A stretch of DNA of 64,000 nucleotides, from positions 37,040,147 to 37,104,146 of the forward strand of contig NC_061797.1 of assembly GCF_021462225.1 (NCBI RefSeq), given 5' to 3'. The position numbers were made by a program, and so were the translations under genes. This DNA comes from Girardinichthys multiradiatus (Eukaryota; Chordata; Actinopteri; Cyprinodontiformes; Goodeidae). The first letter of the stretch is position 1. Every line of letters begins with the position of its first letter. This document shows positions 1 through 37,346 of this stretch, in pieces. The notes under the pieces are model-generated. The model searched no databases. It saw only the letters and a program-made list of their open reading frames with translations, and was not told the origin of the DNA.

Positions 1-1516
1 CCACCAAGCAATGCATGATGGCAGGGTTGAGGAGATACTCCTTCCACCGCCTGATAATGTCCTCACTCGAGGTCAGCAGCCTCCCACCCCCTCTGTAAAC
101 AGGGTTGGCAAAGCACTGCTTCACCCTCCTGAGGCGCCAGGCGGTTTGCCAGAATCGCTTCGAGGCAAACCGGTAGTCCTTCTCCATGGCCTCACTGAAC
201 TCCTCCCAGGCCCAGGTTTTTGCCTCTGTCACAACCTGGGCCGCGGCACGCTTGGTCTCACGGTGCCCATCAGCTGCCTCAGGACTCTCACAAGCCAACC
301 ACAGCCAATAGGACTCCTTCTTCAGCTTGACAGCGTCCCTTACTGCTGGTGTCCACCACCGGGTTTGGGGATTGCCGCCGCAACAAGAACCGCAGTCCTT
401 ACAGTCGCAGCTACAGGCAGCAGCATCGACAATAGAAGCGGAGAACATGGTCCACTCGGACTCTATGTCTCCAACCTCCCCCGGAATCTGGTCAAAGCTC
501 TCCCGGAGGTGGGAGTTGAATACATGAATACATCCCTGGCCGAGGGCTCCGCCAGACGTTCTCGGCGGACCATAACTATGCGCTTGGGCCTGCCAAGACT
601 GTCCGGCTTTCTCCTCTTCCAGCGGATCTAACTCACCACCAGGTGGTGATCAGTGGACAGCTCAGCCCCTCTCTTCACCCGTGTGTCCAAAACATTCGGC
701 CGAAAGTCTGACGATATGACAACAAAGTCAACCATCGACCTCCTGCCTAGGGTGTCTTGGTGCCAAGTGCACTGATGGAAACCCTTATGCTTGAACATGG
801 TGTTCATTATGGACAATCCGTGACTAGCACAGAAGTCCAATAACGAAACACCACTCGGATTCAGATTGGGGAGGCCATTCCTCCCGATCACGCCTCTCCA
901 GGTGTCACTGTCATTTCCCACGTGGGCGTTGAAGTCCCCCAGCAGAATAATGGAGTCCCTGTGAGGGGCACTATCCAGCACCCCTGACAGGGACGCCAAG
1001 AAGGCCGGGTACTCCGCACTACCGCCCGGCCCATAGGCCGAAACGACAGTCAGAGACCTGTCCGCAACCCGAAGGTGCAGAGATGCGACCCTCTCATCCA
1101 CTGGGGTAAACCCCAACATGAGACGGCTGAGCTGGGAGGCAACAAACAAACCCACCTCAGCCCGCCCCCTCTCCCTGTGGGCCACTGCAGAGTAGAAGAG
1201 AGTCCAGCCCCTCTCGAGGATATGGGTTCCAGAGCCCACATTGTGCGTGGAGGTGAGCGCGACTATTTCTAGTCAATATCTCTCGACCTTCCGCACAAGC
1301 TCAGGCTCCTTCCCCCCCAGTGAGTTGACATTCCACGTCCCTAGAGCCAGCCTAAGCATCCAGGCCCACTGAGGTCTCCCCCTTCGTCTGCCACCCAATC
1401 CTCTGTGCACCGGTCCCTCACGGTTCCCCCTGCAGGTGGTGGGCCCACTGGTGGATGGCCTCGCATCTCTCCTCACGGAAGTCCCGCGAGGAGCAACCCA
1501 GCCACCGTCATTCATT
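1..1516 (-). mobile_element. LINE (APE-type non-LTR retrotransposon), 5' half, cut by window edge
   Basis: On the minus strand the translation begins near 1515 and runs leftward. The 1273-1515 frame has the conserved opening TWNVNSLGGKEPELV. The 628-1239 frame is an apurinic-type endonuclease domain with [20 protein letters not shown] and STDHHLV. Left of 628 the frame continues but is broken by shifts and stops, so the copy is dead. The same family occurs at 38310-40778, and the two copies are readily alignable. The element would encode the endonuclease/reverse transcriptase for target-primed insertion; the RT half lies beyond base 1. The clade (I- or RTE-like) cannot be fixed by eye. It lies inside what should be FRMD5 intron 1. 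Confidence 0.85.
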
Positions 1517-3415
1517 AAATTGAACTTTTCTGTACTATTTTAATCTATTGAATATGATTTTATATGCATTTTGTTTTTATTTAAAAGCAAGCCTTCATTG
1601 TGTGGCCCCTCTGAATAACAATAACTGCAGTTTGATCCTGTCAGTATGACTGGGAATGAGTAGGTGACATCTCAGCCAACCCTGACAATGTTAAGTCATC
1701 TGAAGAGTTTGTGATCAAATCTGATTTGAAATAAAACCATGGACAGACTCCATTACAGATCCTCACAGTTTTAAATGATCCGTCTTTAGTAAAAAATTAT
1801 TTTGTGAATATAATTTCTATTATGATGAGTGTCTCACAATAGTTATTCGCTGTTTTCTTTCTCACCTATCTCTTTCTTTTCTCATTCTCACATTTCGGCA
1901 TTCGATTTTTCTGACTGTGCAGTTTTGTTTCTCCTGTGAGAACACACTGTCTCTTGCGAAGGACAAAATGGGACATTCGCTACTGTCCTTTACCCCTCCT
2001 GAAACTGAAGATGTATCATATTTGTGAAAAAGAAAACATTGAATGTGCATGCATGCACTCATTAGTTATGCTCAAGTCCGAATGATAAAGAACTGACATA
2101 TTAACTGACATATTAAAACAGTTCAAAAAAATATTTAAAAATACCTCTTGAGTTTCTGCCTCATTTAGCAACTATTCCAATAGAAATTGTTTAGCTAAAT
2201 AAAAAATATTTTGCAATTATCTAATAAGTCAAATTTGTGTGGAGCCAGGAAGTATTTGCTTAATTCAGCCATATTGGAGTTTTTTTTTTTTTTTACTGAA
2301 CTGATCCAAAATGTTCTCTTTTATTGAGCAATTCAGAAGTGGACTTGCTGATGGGCTTTGGATTTTTGTCCTATGAATAACCAAAATGCGCTTGGGTTTC
2401 AGGTCAAAAATCTAAGGTGAGGATTTTCTAGTAGAAAGCAAAATTCAGGATTTTATCTGTTAAGGCAGCTCGACCAGATAGCTTCTGAAGGCAAGAAACT
2501 TTTCTCTGAACGTACAAAAATAAATCCTTCAAAAACATGTTTTGATTGCCTGTCAGGGCTTCTGTAAATTCCTGGTGCTTTTCAAGATTTTTATTTTCAA
2601 TGGAAGACGCCTTGATCCTCTATTATGTGCTTCTGTTTAGGCAGAGCTTAAGAACAAAGAATATTTAGATATCACAAGAGTCAGATGAGAGTACTGCATT
2701 CAATGCATGATGAGCTCTCCTGTTCAGCCTGCCCTTTTCTTTCCCTGCACCTTGTCTTGCTGTTTTTTCCAGGTCTTACTGGCACAAACATTTTTTGAGC
2801 ATTCGCAGATGGCTGCAGCCTCAATATGAATATTTGATAGCCCTTACATATCTCCCTTGAGAATATTGAAATATTAAAACGCTTTCTGGTGGCCGTTTAG
2901 ACTTCTCAGGCATTCAAAATAAATAACAAAATAATAATTTCATTGAGAAAGTAAGAAATCACGTTGAAATGACAAAATGTATTTGTTTTTGTGTTATCAT
3001 TTTAGAATGTTTATCAAGAGAGATTATATTTTCAATCTAAGTGTATGTGTGCACCACTGATCAGCTGGGAGTTTAAGAATTTTTCACTGAATGTGTAAAA
3101 TTAGATGAGGGTAGATGGGGCTGAGCTGGAGCTGTCAGATGATGTTATTTGCAGAATATTAGTGCAGAATATAATACCATTTTGGTGTTCTGCTCTTGAT
3201 AGAGGAACATGAGTGTAACAAGCTAAAATTAGCTGTTTGATTAGTCAAGCTATCTGACTAATTATGTTTGGTTGCTAATGTTAGCATGCCAACTGTAGTT
3301 TTGAAACTGTGTTACCAAAACAAAAGCTACAGATGGCACTCTCTGACTCTCTGCAACTCTCTGACTCTCTGGCACTGTGCAGCAACAGGTGGGGGAGGTG
3401 CAGCGCTGTGTTATG
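1517..3415. other. AT-rich intronic sequence, no feature recognised
   Basis: No coding exon, repeat boundary or RNA gene is recognisable here. There are short homopolymers, for example a T run near 2281-2294, and a simple CTCTCTGACT-like stretch near 3340-3375 just before the Copia element. It is assigned to FRMD5 intron 1 because the first coding exon seen (9642) starts inside the FERM domain. Confidence 0.5.
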
Positions 3416-3556
3416 TGAAAACCCGTAAACACCGTGTTTATAATTTTCCCAGATTTATTTTTACCAAACTGCCGTCTCTCAGCTCAATCATAAAAACCAA
3501 CCCCAAACTCCAGCAGACTCTCGCGATAACACCTTCCCTCTCAGAGGAGGTTAACA
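3416..3556 (-). repeat. Copia 3' LTR
   Basis: In element orientation it begins TGTTAACCTCC (3556 leftward) and ends TTTTCA at 3416, the usual TG...CA ends. It aligns with 9312-9456 across the whole length, apart from substitutions and small indels. The outer flank TTATG matches the far flank of the other LTR. Confidence 0.9.
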
Positions 3557-3577
3557 ATCTCCCTCTTTCTCTTTAAA
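3557..3577 (-). promoter_or_regulatory. Copia polypurine tract
   Basis: Directly inside the 3' LTR the minus strand reads AAAGAGAAAGAGGGAGA, a purine-only run in the position where plus-strand DNA synthesis is primed in LTR elements. Confidence 0.75.
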
Positions 3578-3704
3578 TAAAAATTAACAATAGATAAGAG
3601 GTTTACCTTGGCTACAAAAAAACAGTCACCAAAAAAAAAAAACATCAGAACATAGTTGCATTTTAAAAGCTACCACCAAATGAATGTTAAACAGTGTACA
3701 TAAC

Positions 3705-6482
3705 ATCACAGTGTCCATACACCCTCATCCAGTGCCTTAAGGAGCATAAGGTGGAAGCACTTTTCTCAGTCAAACAATCGGCGAGTTGTGACTTTGCTTT
3801 TGACCAACACACCTCTTTGATTTTGTTTTCTTGCATGAGTTATTTAATACTGCTTATTTCTAATCTTAGTCTCTTTTCTGTGACTTGTTTTGTCGACTTA
3901 AGTGCGTCAAACAGGGAATGGTTATCAGTAACACAAGTTAGGGGAAGAGAGTTAAGATCTACTGTACCAGTAGTGAGCTCAGAGTAGAGCATAGCTATGA
4001 ACGTTGCATTGTCAATACCATCTGACATGGCAAGGGTTTTTCCAGCCAATGTGCTTCTGACCACACGTCTGATTTTCTTAGATTGCCAAAACAGAGGGGA
4101 AGAATTTTCCTGTGTTTTTTTTTTTCATTAGGACAATTAAAGCCCCTCCCTGTGTACCTCCCTCTGGAAGATTGCCCAGTGAAGCATCACTGAAGATAAC
4201 TAAACCCAAGTTATTACTGTTGCCCAAATGTTGAAACTTAAGTGTAACTGTCTCTGACTTGAGTTTGTGAATCATCTTGTTCTCATCATGTATGGATTGA
4301 ATAGTAGCATTCTTAATGTTGGATGCCAGGCTACATGTGTCGAACATAACATCTGGTCTAGTCTGTTTTGCAGCCCATAAAATCTGTCCTATTTTGGACC
4401 TTAGAGGTTTTTTCTCTCTATCATTTAGTGGGCTATCTCGCTGTAAAGCTCGTGATGCCTGTAAATGAACTGTTTGCAGGTTGTCAATGTAACTATGCTG
4501 TTGCACCTGCACCACATTGCCCAAAGTAGCAATGTGCATCCCCACGTAAGACAAACTGTCATGCTCTTCACGTCCAACATGAAAAGCAGACTTGAGTACA
4601 GGGAAAATATTAGTCACAAAGTGGTCTGAACCTGCCCAAAGAAAATCATCCACATGGCATGCCAGTACTCCTGTCACTTTAGACTGCTCATTCTACCAAT
4701 AAAACACTGCAGGATCAACTTTTGACATTTTACTACCAGTGTTCAGCATAAGTTCTTTGACCTTGTTGTACCAGTAGAGGAAAGTATCCGCAAGTCCATA
4801 CACACATTTCTTTAGTTTCCAGAAAGCATTGTCCACGCCCGCTTCGGGTGGGGGATGAATGTAAATGTCTCTCGAGAGTTCCATACCCTGCAAAAAGGCA
4901 GACTTAATATCCATAGAATGAACGTTCCAGTTGTTTTGGCAGATCACAGCCATCAGCAGCCAGAGTGACTCCGATGCACATGTGGGAGAATCTTTCTGCA
5001 ACTCTTGAATATTGACTTATTCAAAACCTCTCGCCACAAGGCGGGCTTTGGGAATGATACCCTTTGAAGTTTCTTTGAACGTACAGACCCATCTAGTTGA
5101 AATACATTTTTGACCTTTGTCTGTGACCTCCTCGTAGACATTGTTATTTTTCTAGTTTTCAATCTCTTGGTGTTTAGCAGCATCAAAAGAGATGTCTTTG
5201 GCAATGAATACATCAGCACCTGTATTTTCACATTCAGTGTGAAGGTTATCAACCTATGACATGTCTATTGCTTGTTTTTGTCCCTCACTGCTATCTGGGT
5301 CAAGATGCTGTACATTGTACCACCCCTTGGCTTTCCCTGCTCTACCTAACACTCTGGCAGTGTGCTGAGTACCATCATCTCTGTTAGTAAATGTGACTGT
5401 CTGACCTGTTCTCAGTTTAATGTAAGTAGAACCCTGAATATTAGTTACATCACCCTCTGTTTCAGTGTTTGTTTCATTAGTCTGTCTGACATTTCTTTCA
5501 TCTTGCTCTGTACTCTCAGTGATTTGTTCTTCTCTATTAACACTCATTTCATCATCTGAACTCTCTGACACATCAGTGTGAACCATGTCATCATTTTCTC
5601 TATCATTTTCAGTAACATTAGACAGTAGTGGTGTATTCTCCCTTTATACGTTCACTTTATTTAGCCTGGACTGATGTACTCGGACAAGAATCCCACCATG
5701 TCTTATGAACACTACAGCTCCATCCTGACCAATAACTACACCAGGGCCCTTCCATTCTGTACTATCTACTCGCTTGTAGTACACTTTGTCACCTGTCTCA
5801 TACTTTTCATCTGTAGGCCTTAACTGTTTGCACAATGCTCTTCTTATTCTTTCTGAGCATTCCACCTCTGTGAAGGCTCTCCTTGAAGCATGTAGTGCTG
5901 CTAAGTGCTGTCCTACTCTAGTACTCAGAAGTACCCTCTAGAGCAGGTAGTTTATCAGTCAAAACAGAAGGGAGATTAGGACTGTGACCAAACACAAGCT
6001 GATGTGGGCTATAACCATGCACATTGATCATACTGTTTTTGGCCATAAGAGCCCAGTCTAGAGCAGTTTGCCAACTACACCCATTTTCCCTTTTCACCTT
6101 CAGGAGGATCTCAGTCAGTGTCATGTTGTGTCTCTCAAGCAGTCCATTGCTCCAGGGACTGTATCCCGCTGTAGTCTTTGTCTCAATGTTAAAGTTTTCT
6201 GCCTAAATGTCTCTAATTTCCTCGTTGTTAAACTCTCCACCGTTGTCTGTGTAGATCCGTTTGGGAGCACCGTGTACACTTATCCATGAGTGGATGAACG
6301 AGTGGACGATCTCAGAGGGTTTCTTGGTCCTCACAATGTTTCCAGCGATGAAGCATGTGAAATGATTGATGATGAGCAGATACCATATGCCTGGTTCCAA
6401 CTCATGTAAAACCATTGCCACCATCTCATTGTATTCTGAGGCTAAGGGCAAACCAACAGCAGGCCTGGGCTTGGTCCTGCTG
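3705..6482 (-). pseudogene. Copia pol: integrase C-part, reverse transcriptase, RNase H (broken)
   Basis: The integrase core is seen in the 6203-6550 frame with YTDNGGEFNNEE, and continues at 5918-6200 with GYSPWSNGLLERHN. The 5254-5865 frames are the linker region. RT is in 4693-5001 (MDIKSAFLQG) and 4078-4677, where the active site reads HVDDFLWAG; Copia usually has YVDD. RNase H-like sequence follows at 3840-4064 (CVTDNHSLFDAL). Several stops and shifts separate these frames. Polyprotein processing would have yielded the integration and cDNA-synthesis enzymes. The integrase zinc-binding part is missing because of the Tc1-associated deletion at 7951. Confidence 0.85.
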
Positions 6483-6484
6483 TA

Positions 6485-7951
6485 CAGTGCCTTACGAAAG
6501 TATTCGGCCCCCTTGAACTTTTCAACCTCTTGCCACATTTCAGGCTTCAAACATAAAGATATAAAATTCTAATTTTTTGTGAAGAATCAACAACAAGTGG
6601 GACAAAATCGTGAAGTGGAACGAAATTTATTGGATGTGTCAAACTTTTTTAACAAATAAAAACTGAAAAGGGGGGCGTGCAATATTATTCGGCCCCTTTA
6701 CTTTTAGTGCAACAAACTCACTCCAGAAGTTCAGTGAGGATCTCTGAATGATCCAATGTTGTCCCAAATGACTGATGATGATAAATAGAATCCACCTGTG
6801 TGTAATCAAGTCTCCGTATAAATGCACCTGGTCTGTGATAGTCTCAGGGTTCTGTTTAAAGCCCAGAGAGCATCATGAAGACCAAGGAACACACCAGGCA
6901 GGTCCAAGATACTGTTGTGGAGAAGTTTAAAGCCGGATTTGGATACAAAAAGATTTTCCAAGCTTTAAACATCCCAAGGAGCACTGTGCAAGCAATCATA
7001 TTGAAATGGAATGAGTATCAGACCACTGCAAATCTACCAAGACCCGGCTGTCCCTCTAAACTTTCATCTTGAACAAGGAGAAGACTGATCAGAGATGCAG
7101 CCAAGAGGCCCATGATAACTCTGGATGAACTGCAGAGATCTACAGCTGAGGTGGGAGAGTCTGTCCATAGGACAACAATCAGTCGTACACTGCACAAATC
7201 TGGCCTTTATGGAAGAGTGGCAAGAAGAAAGCCATTTCTCTAAGATATCCATAAAAAGTCTCGTTTAAAGTTTGCCACAAGCCACCTGGGAGACACACCA
7301 AACATGTGGAAGCAGGTGCTCTTGTCAGATGAAACCAAAATCGAACTGTTTGGCCACAATGCAAAACGATATGTTTGGCGTAAAAGCAACACGGCTCATC
7401 ACCCTGAACACACCATTCCCACTGTCAAACACGGTGGTGGCAGCATCATAGTTTGGGCCTGCTTTTCGTCAGCAGGGACAGGGAAGATGGTCAAAATTGA
7501 TGGGAAGATGGATGGGGCCAAATACAGAACCATTCTGGAAAAAAAACTGTTGGAGTCTGCAAGAGACCTGAGACTGGGACGGAGATTTATCTTCCAACAA
7601 GACAATGATCCAAAACATAAAGCCAAATCTACAATGGAATGGTTCACAAACAAACGTATCCAGATGTTGGAAGGGTCAAGTCAAAGTCCAGACCTGAATC
7701 CAATCGAGAATCTGTGGAATGAGCTGAAGACTGCTGTTCATGAACGCTCTCCATCCAACCTCACTGAGCTCGAGCTGTTTTGCAAGGAAGAATGGACAAG
7801 AATTTCAGTCTCTCGATGTGCAAAACTGATAGAGACAAACCCCAAGCGACTTGCAGCTGTAATTGCAGCAAAGGGTGGCGCTACAAAGTATTAACGCAAG
7901 GGTCCGAATAATATTGCACACCCCACTTTTCAGTTTTTTATTTGTTAAAAA
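6485..7951 (+). mobile_element. Tc1-family DNA transposon inside Copia, 3' end lost
   Basis: It starts with the terminal sequence CAGTGCCTTACGAAAGTATT directly after a TA dinucleotide (6483-6484), the Tc1 target. The left inverted repeat is long: its inner part (about 6645-6700) is matched in inverted form at 7895-7951. There the right repeat stops abruptly and Copia sequence resumes, so the outer right end was deleted together with some Copia DNA. The transposase frame inside is broken. It is younger than the Copia it interrupts. Confidence 0.88.
6875..7894 (+). pseudogene. Tc1 transposase with two in-frame stops
   Basis: The frame opens MKTKEHTRQVQDTVVEKF with a helix-turn-helix DNA-binding region (residues 1-60). 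It hits a TGA at 7070-7072 and a TAA near 7241, then runs uninterrupted from 7304 to 7894. The DDE catalytic triad is visible: D in LLSDETKIE, D in FQQDNDPKHK, and E in [10 protein letters not shown], with 34 residues between the second D and the E (DD34E). No frameshift is needed, only the two stops. About 340 residues is normal for Tc1. The protein would have cut and pasted the element at TA sites; it is not functional as it stands. Confidence 0.9.
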
Positions 7952-8622
7952 GTTTGCAGATGATCTGCAGAGGCGTGGCCAAACTGCTTGTGCAGCTTCA
8001 GGAGAACTTTTTGCTTCTCTTTTATAGACATCCCTGCTGTGACGACAAGGGCTTCACTTTCATTGTTACTCATTTTTGTAGTTTCATCTCTAATGTCCAC
8101 ACAATAGTGTCCTGAACTAGTGAACTCAAGAGGAATGTTTTGTTTGAACATGACAACTCTGTCATTCTCCATATCTAAAACAGTTCCAGCCCTCTTTAGA
8201 GACATTTTGCTCAGCAATAATGGAATATCTACAGAAACTACTTCTATCTCAATATGACACTTTGTTTGTCCGATCTTGGCAGGAAGTTTCACTTTTCTGT
8301 TGGAGTGTACCACCTGACCATCTCCAAATCTGAAAGGTCTGCAGCTTGGATATTCTGCTTGCAGCAGTTTATCGATTTGGCTTTGACTCAGGTCTTTTAT
8401 GTAACTATCCAGCCACTTTTCACCACAAACAGTACGTGTGCAGGTAGTGTCAATGAAAGCTGATCCAAGTGATTCAGTCAGAAAGATCTCAGAGTCAGTC
8501 ATTACTTTAGTAAATAATGTAATGTTGCATTCCTCTACATCTTCTGTCAGCTTCACTTCATTTCTCCGATGAGGACAGTCTTTGGTACGTGCCAATGGTA
8601 CGTGCTCTGACAAATGGCGCAT
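7952..8622 (-). pseudogene. Copia protease and GAG-pre-integrase segment
   Basis: The reading frame (8622 leftward) contains SAFIDTTCTRTVCGEKWLDS, the aspartic-protease active-site region with D-T-T in place of the more usual D-[ST]-[GA]. It ends with KLHKQFGHASADHLQ, the GAG-pre-integrase signature. It is cut by the Tc1 insertion at 7951. It overlaps the gag frame by about 70 bases in a different phase, probably because of a small duplication or indel around the zinc knuckle. Confidence 0.82.
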
Positions 8623-9299
8623 TTTGTTCGTTTACCATATTTATCAAGTGGATTTGTACCTTTCTGTGGCTGCCGCTGTCCGCTCTGTGACGGGCAACTG
8701 CTCCGTCTGAATTTTCCTAGTGGTCTTTGTTCTGTAAATAAAATAGCATCTTGTGTCTCGCTGCTGTTGCTTGGTGCGCTGGTTTTTCCTCCAAAAATCC
8801 GCTTTAATCCAGACTTCATAGATGCAAAAGCAAAATCTGTGCAGGCTGTGAGAGCAAGCTGCCTATTCTTCTCCTCGAGACATGCCGTGTCCAGGAGTTT
8901 AAACACCAGCACAGCGTCAGGCAGAGTCATATTGTACTTCTTCATGCGGTTGTATTGTTGTTCAAAGTCTATTATGTAGTCCGCCATTGACATAATGTTG
9001 TCTTTGGATATCAAGTCAAAATAGGAGTATGCTTCATAAGCGCAGTCTTTTTCTTCTCTTAGGAATATCACGTCCAATTTAGTAAGCAACGTTTCCATAC
9101 CGTTGTCTTTGTTCAGATCTTCAGCGGATATTTCCAAAGCAGTCTCTCTGGCTCCCCCTTCAAGCCCCAGCACCACTGCTAGTGCCTGTTTTTTTGGATC
9201 CAAGTCCGTAACAAGCTTCCAAATACTAACTTCATTTTTCCAGCACTCGTATGGCCTGGCCTCGTCAAACTTCGGTGGTTCTCTGTAATTGGAAACCAT
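8553..9299 (-). pseudogene. Copia gag, frameshifted near its C-terminus
   Basis: The 248-residue frame starts MVSNYREPPKFDEARPYECW, immediately inside the 5' LTR. Its centre, for example DYIIDFEQQYNRMKKYNMTL, is typical of Copia Gag (UBN2-like). Near the end the zinc knuckle begins as CAICQSTYHW, but the last cysteine (DCPHR) lies in the next frame, so a shift splits the CCHC motif. The ATG at 9297-9299 lies inside the primer-binding site; an in-frame TAG a few codons upstream makes this the first usable start. Gag would form the particle that packages element RNA. Confidence 0.85.
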
Positions 9300-9311
9300 C
9301 CTCTGCTACCA
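9292..9311 (-). promoter_or_regulatory. Copia primer-binding site, initiator tRNA-Met type
   Basis: The plus strand here, GAAACCATCCTCTGCTACCA, equals the 3' end (with CCA) of vertebrate initiator tRNA-Met as I recall it, so the element RNA is complementary over 20 nucleotides. It abuts the LTR with no gap. The gag ATG (9297-9299) lies within it. Confidence 0.88.
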
Positions 9312-9456
9312 TGAAAACTCATAAGCACCACGTTTATAATTTTGCCAGGTTTATTTTTACCAAACCGCCGTCTCTCAGCTCAACCATAAAAACGAACCCC
9401 AAACAAACTCCACCAGACTCTCGCGATAACAACTTCCCTCCCAGAGGAGGTTAACA
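9312..9456 (-). repeat. Copia 5' LTR
   Basis: This is the 145 bp partner of 3416-3556. In element orientation it starts TGTTAACCTCC at 9456 and ends CA next to the primer site. The target duplication TTATG follows at 9457-9461. It contains the promoter of the element in principle; no clear TATA box is seen. Confidence 0.9.
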
Positions 9457-9557
9457 TTATGTACTTTGGTGTCTGAATACAAAGACTATTGGAATAGTGA
9501 GACAGAGAATTTTAGAGGTTTTAAAACTGTAACTTTTTAAATCATGCCAGACGCTGA

Positions 9558-34580
<25,023 letters not shown>

Positions 34581-37338
34581 GGTGAAGTGACGGAAGAGAG
34601 TTAACACAGGCCTCCAATTATGGAGACAGGACATGTGGAAAAGAATGCAGGAAATAAGGAAGAGGAAGGTGACAGCTTTGTTTATATTGGCTCTGCTTCT
34701 CCCAGGAACAAGTTCCTGTCACAAGCCGCAGACTACCGTGATTATAATGTATGACTATCACTACATATGTAGGATTGAAATCACACTTTATTTTAGAAAT
34801 TCAGGTCATATCGAGGTATTTTATTTTTACACAAATTCATGACAGCAGGGTTATTCAAAGCTTTGATAAAAGTCTTTCAGGCTTTGATTGTTCAGCCAGA
34901 GATCATAGCGGTCTTTATTTTTCTATTAATTTATACTTTATAACATTACTGTGAGAAAGGATGACCTGATCGTTTTAACAAGACAGTTTATGCAAAGTTC
35001 TAATGAGATACAAAAAAAGAGGACAGAATAGTTGATTAGTTTTATCAAACCAATATTGATCCAATCATAAACAGCACCCACTTCAATTACTGGTTACCCT
35101 TAGTAAAGATTTGCAAAAAGCATTAAAATAGTCTTTTACCACATTGGCATAATTTCATGCATAATCCACCCTGTCGTGTAAATACATGTATTTAGCAGGG
35201 GAAAACAAATACCTTCATTAGAGATACTTGTTTTTTGCAAAGTCAACAGTGCCACATTTATTGCCACCCCTTAAAATCCCTACAAAATAAAGGTAACTGA
35301 AGCTGTTTTATACTTTTTTGTTTTTGATTAGTGTTTTGGAAATTCGAATCTGTAATCCATGGCTTCGTGTTTCCGTGGGTTATAAAAACAACATGACAAA
35401 GAGGTCCATTTCTCATGCCACTCTTCAAAATGGGAAAGACAAGGAATCGGCCATTAAAGTAAGGTAGATGTGTTTTTGATCTTCCTTTGTCAGGAAATTG
35501 ACCTAACTCTGCCCAATTCTACAGTTAGAGAAATAGTTTAAAACAACTGGCGATGTGACAAACTAGGCTGTACAGGGATTACAAGTTTATCGTTCCACCA
35601 CACACAGTAAACAGGCTGGTAAGTGCATTTTAATTAAACATACGGTGGCCCCTACTAGTAGATTGAAAATTCGTCAACATTGGGTCTTCAATTTCAAAAC
35701 ATATGGCCAAATGAACCTTGTCATGTCTGTCCTCAAATCTGATTTCACCTGAGGTGAAGCTAAAGAGAAGAGAGCATAAGAGAGAACCCAGGACTCCAAA
35801 TGATCCAAAAAGATTGTGCATAGATGTATGGTAGCAGAATGAACTTATATTAAAGGTTGGTTTTCTCTAAAATGTTCAGTGTGCAATTATGCTACTGCAA
35901 CAAAAAGGGAATTGTTTCAGGGCTTTTTACACATTTTCATCAGCAGTTCCCATGAAAGTGGAGGGCGCTGTAGAGGCTGCTGCTACAAGACGGACCTGTG
36001 TGGCATGAGATAAAGCATGGAGCCAGGAAACATCACAAAGTGAATGTAGATGAGTCCTCAACCAGATAACCTGTTTTGGAACCTCAGATCAAACAACTAT
36101 AAAACAGTCCCTTTGTGACACAGAGAGTGATGCGGGTGCTGCCCTGTAAGCTGGTTAAAACAGTGTTTTTGTCAGTGTAACTGTGTCCATGTTCGAGTGT
36201 TTGTCAGATGTTCTCACTTGATTATTTTAGTCCAAACACTACTGGACCATTAAAGTCAGTAAAATTAAATAAGCCTTCATAAGAATATAAATAAGATATC
36301 AAGGGTTTAGGTTTGCTGTTTATTAAATAGGCGCCAAAAAACACAATCAGTTTCTTTCAGGACTTGGTGTCAGTTTGGTGTAGTTTCCTTTATGGTAGCT
36401 GTAAAGATGAAGGGAGAACGTGAGCTAAAGCTGTAGTGGTAGTCGCATTTTTGTTAGTTCTTCTCCCTAAATCTGTAGAAAGTTCATCTTGATGTGCAAT
36501 AATGTAAAAAATCCAAAATCCTTTCTATCTGGGGAGATTTCACTTTGTAAATTTTTAAAATTAGTGCTATTTTCCCACAGTGTTAATAGTTCTTATGTCA
36601 GGACCCCACAGAAGTGAGTCTTTTAAGTTTGTGTTACCCTGCTGTTTTTTTTAATTCATGCATTTAATTTTAAGCCTTATTATATATAAATCGTGTCCAT
36701 TTTTGTTTAAATTGCTGTGTGTTTAACCTATGGATGCCTCCTCACAGTGGCTGTAATATGTGTGAAGCATTGTTTTTACCACAAATAATGTTTTTAAGCC
36801 ACTAACAAGAGAGCCTAAGGCAGTTATTGTTTTATGTCCTACACAGCGTCATTCATCGCCACGCCTACCAAAGAAAACTCTCACAGCCTGTTTGCATCGA
36901 CAGATGAAAGCTCTTCTAGTCTGCTGACCGTCTTCAGCCTTATAACTGTAGTTTTTTTTGGAAACAACACATTGTAGGTGTGCTTGCGAAAATCAAACCA
37001 AATCCAAAAGTCAGTGTTCACAGTCAAGTGTTTGTCCTCAGGATAAGAAAAATGCATTTATGCCTCTTGCCAGTGCAGTGTATTAGCAGGTGTGGAACAT
37101 TATGCTTTAAAAAGAGACACGTTGATATGATTTTGCTGCGTTTGGTTGAGAGATTTAAGCTGTGTGAAGGTTCAGGTAAACAGCATTGACAGTTACTCTA
37201 TTATTATTTTGAGGTTTTCCAAAAGAAAAACAATCCTCTCTAGATCCAATTAGAGCTAGCTTTATATGCTAATTTTTATTTTTATACATGGTAAAAAAAC
37301 ACACATGCATTTACAATTTTCAGCTTTTTACTTTGTAG
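34581..37338 (+). other. FRMD5 3' UTR and intergenic sequence
   Basis: This follows the FRMD5 stop. AATAAA at 35285-35290 is one possible polyadenylation signal, but others exist and the 3' end is not fixed. Around 35235-35650 the phrase ACATTTATTGCCACCCCTTAAAA and a short frame MGKTRNRPLK suggest a decayed Tc1 element. The rest is AT-rich with nothing recognisable. Confidence 0.4.
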
Positions 37339-37346
37339 CTCTAGGT

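Larger units (their letters stand above)
3416..9456 (-). mobile_element. Copia-type LTR retrotransposon, complete ends, inactivated
   Basis: Short LTRs at 3416-3556 and 9312-9456 face the same way. They are flanked by the 5 bp direct repeat TTATG (3411-3415 and 9457-9461), which is a target-site duplication. Read on the minus strand the order is 5' LTR, primer site, gag, protease, GAG-pre-integrase, integrase, reverse transcriptase, RNase H, purine tract, 3' LTR. Integrase before RT is the diagnostic Copia order. The LTRs are unusually short and still similar, but they differ by several substitutions and small indels. The coding region holds frameshifts, stops and a nested Tc1 (6485-7951), so it cannot be autonomous. 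Flanking sequence is FRMD5 intron 1. Confidence 0.92.
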
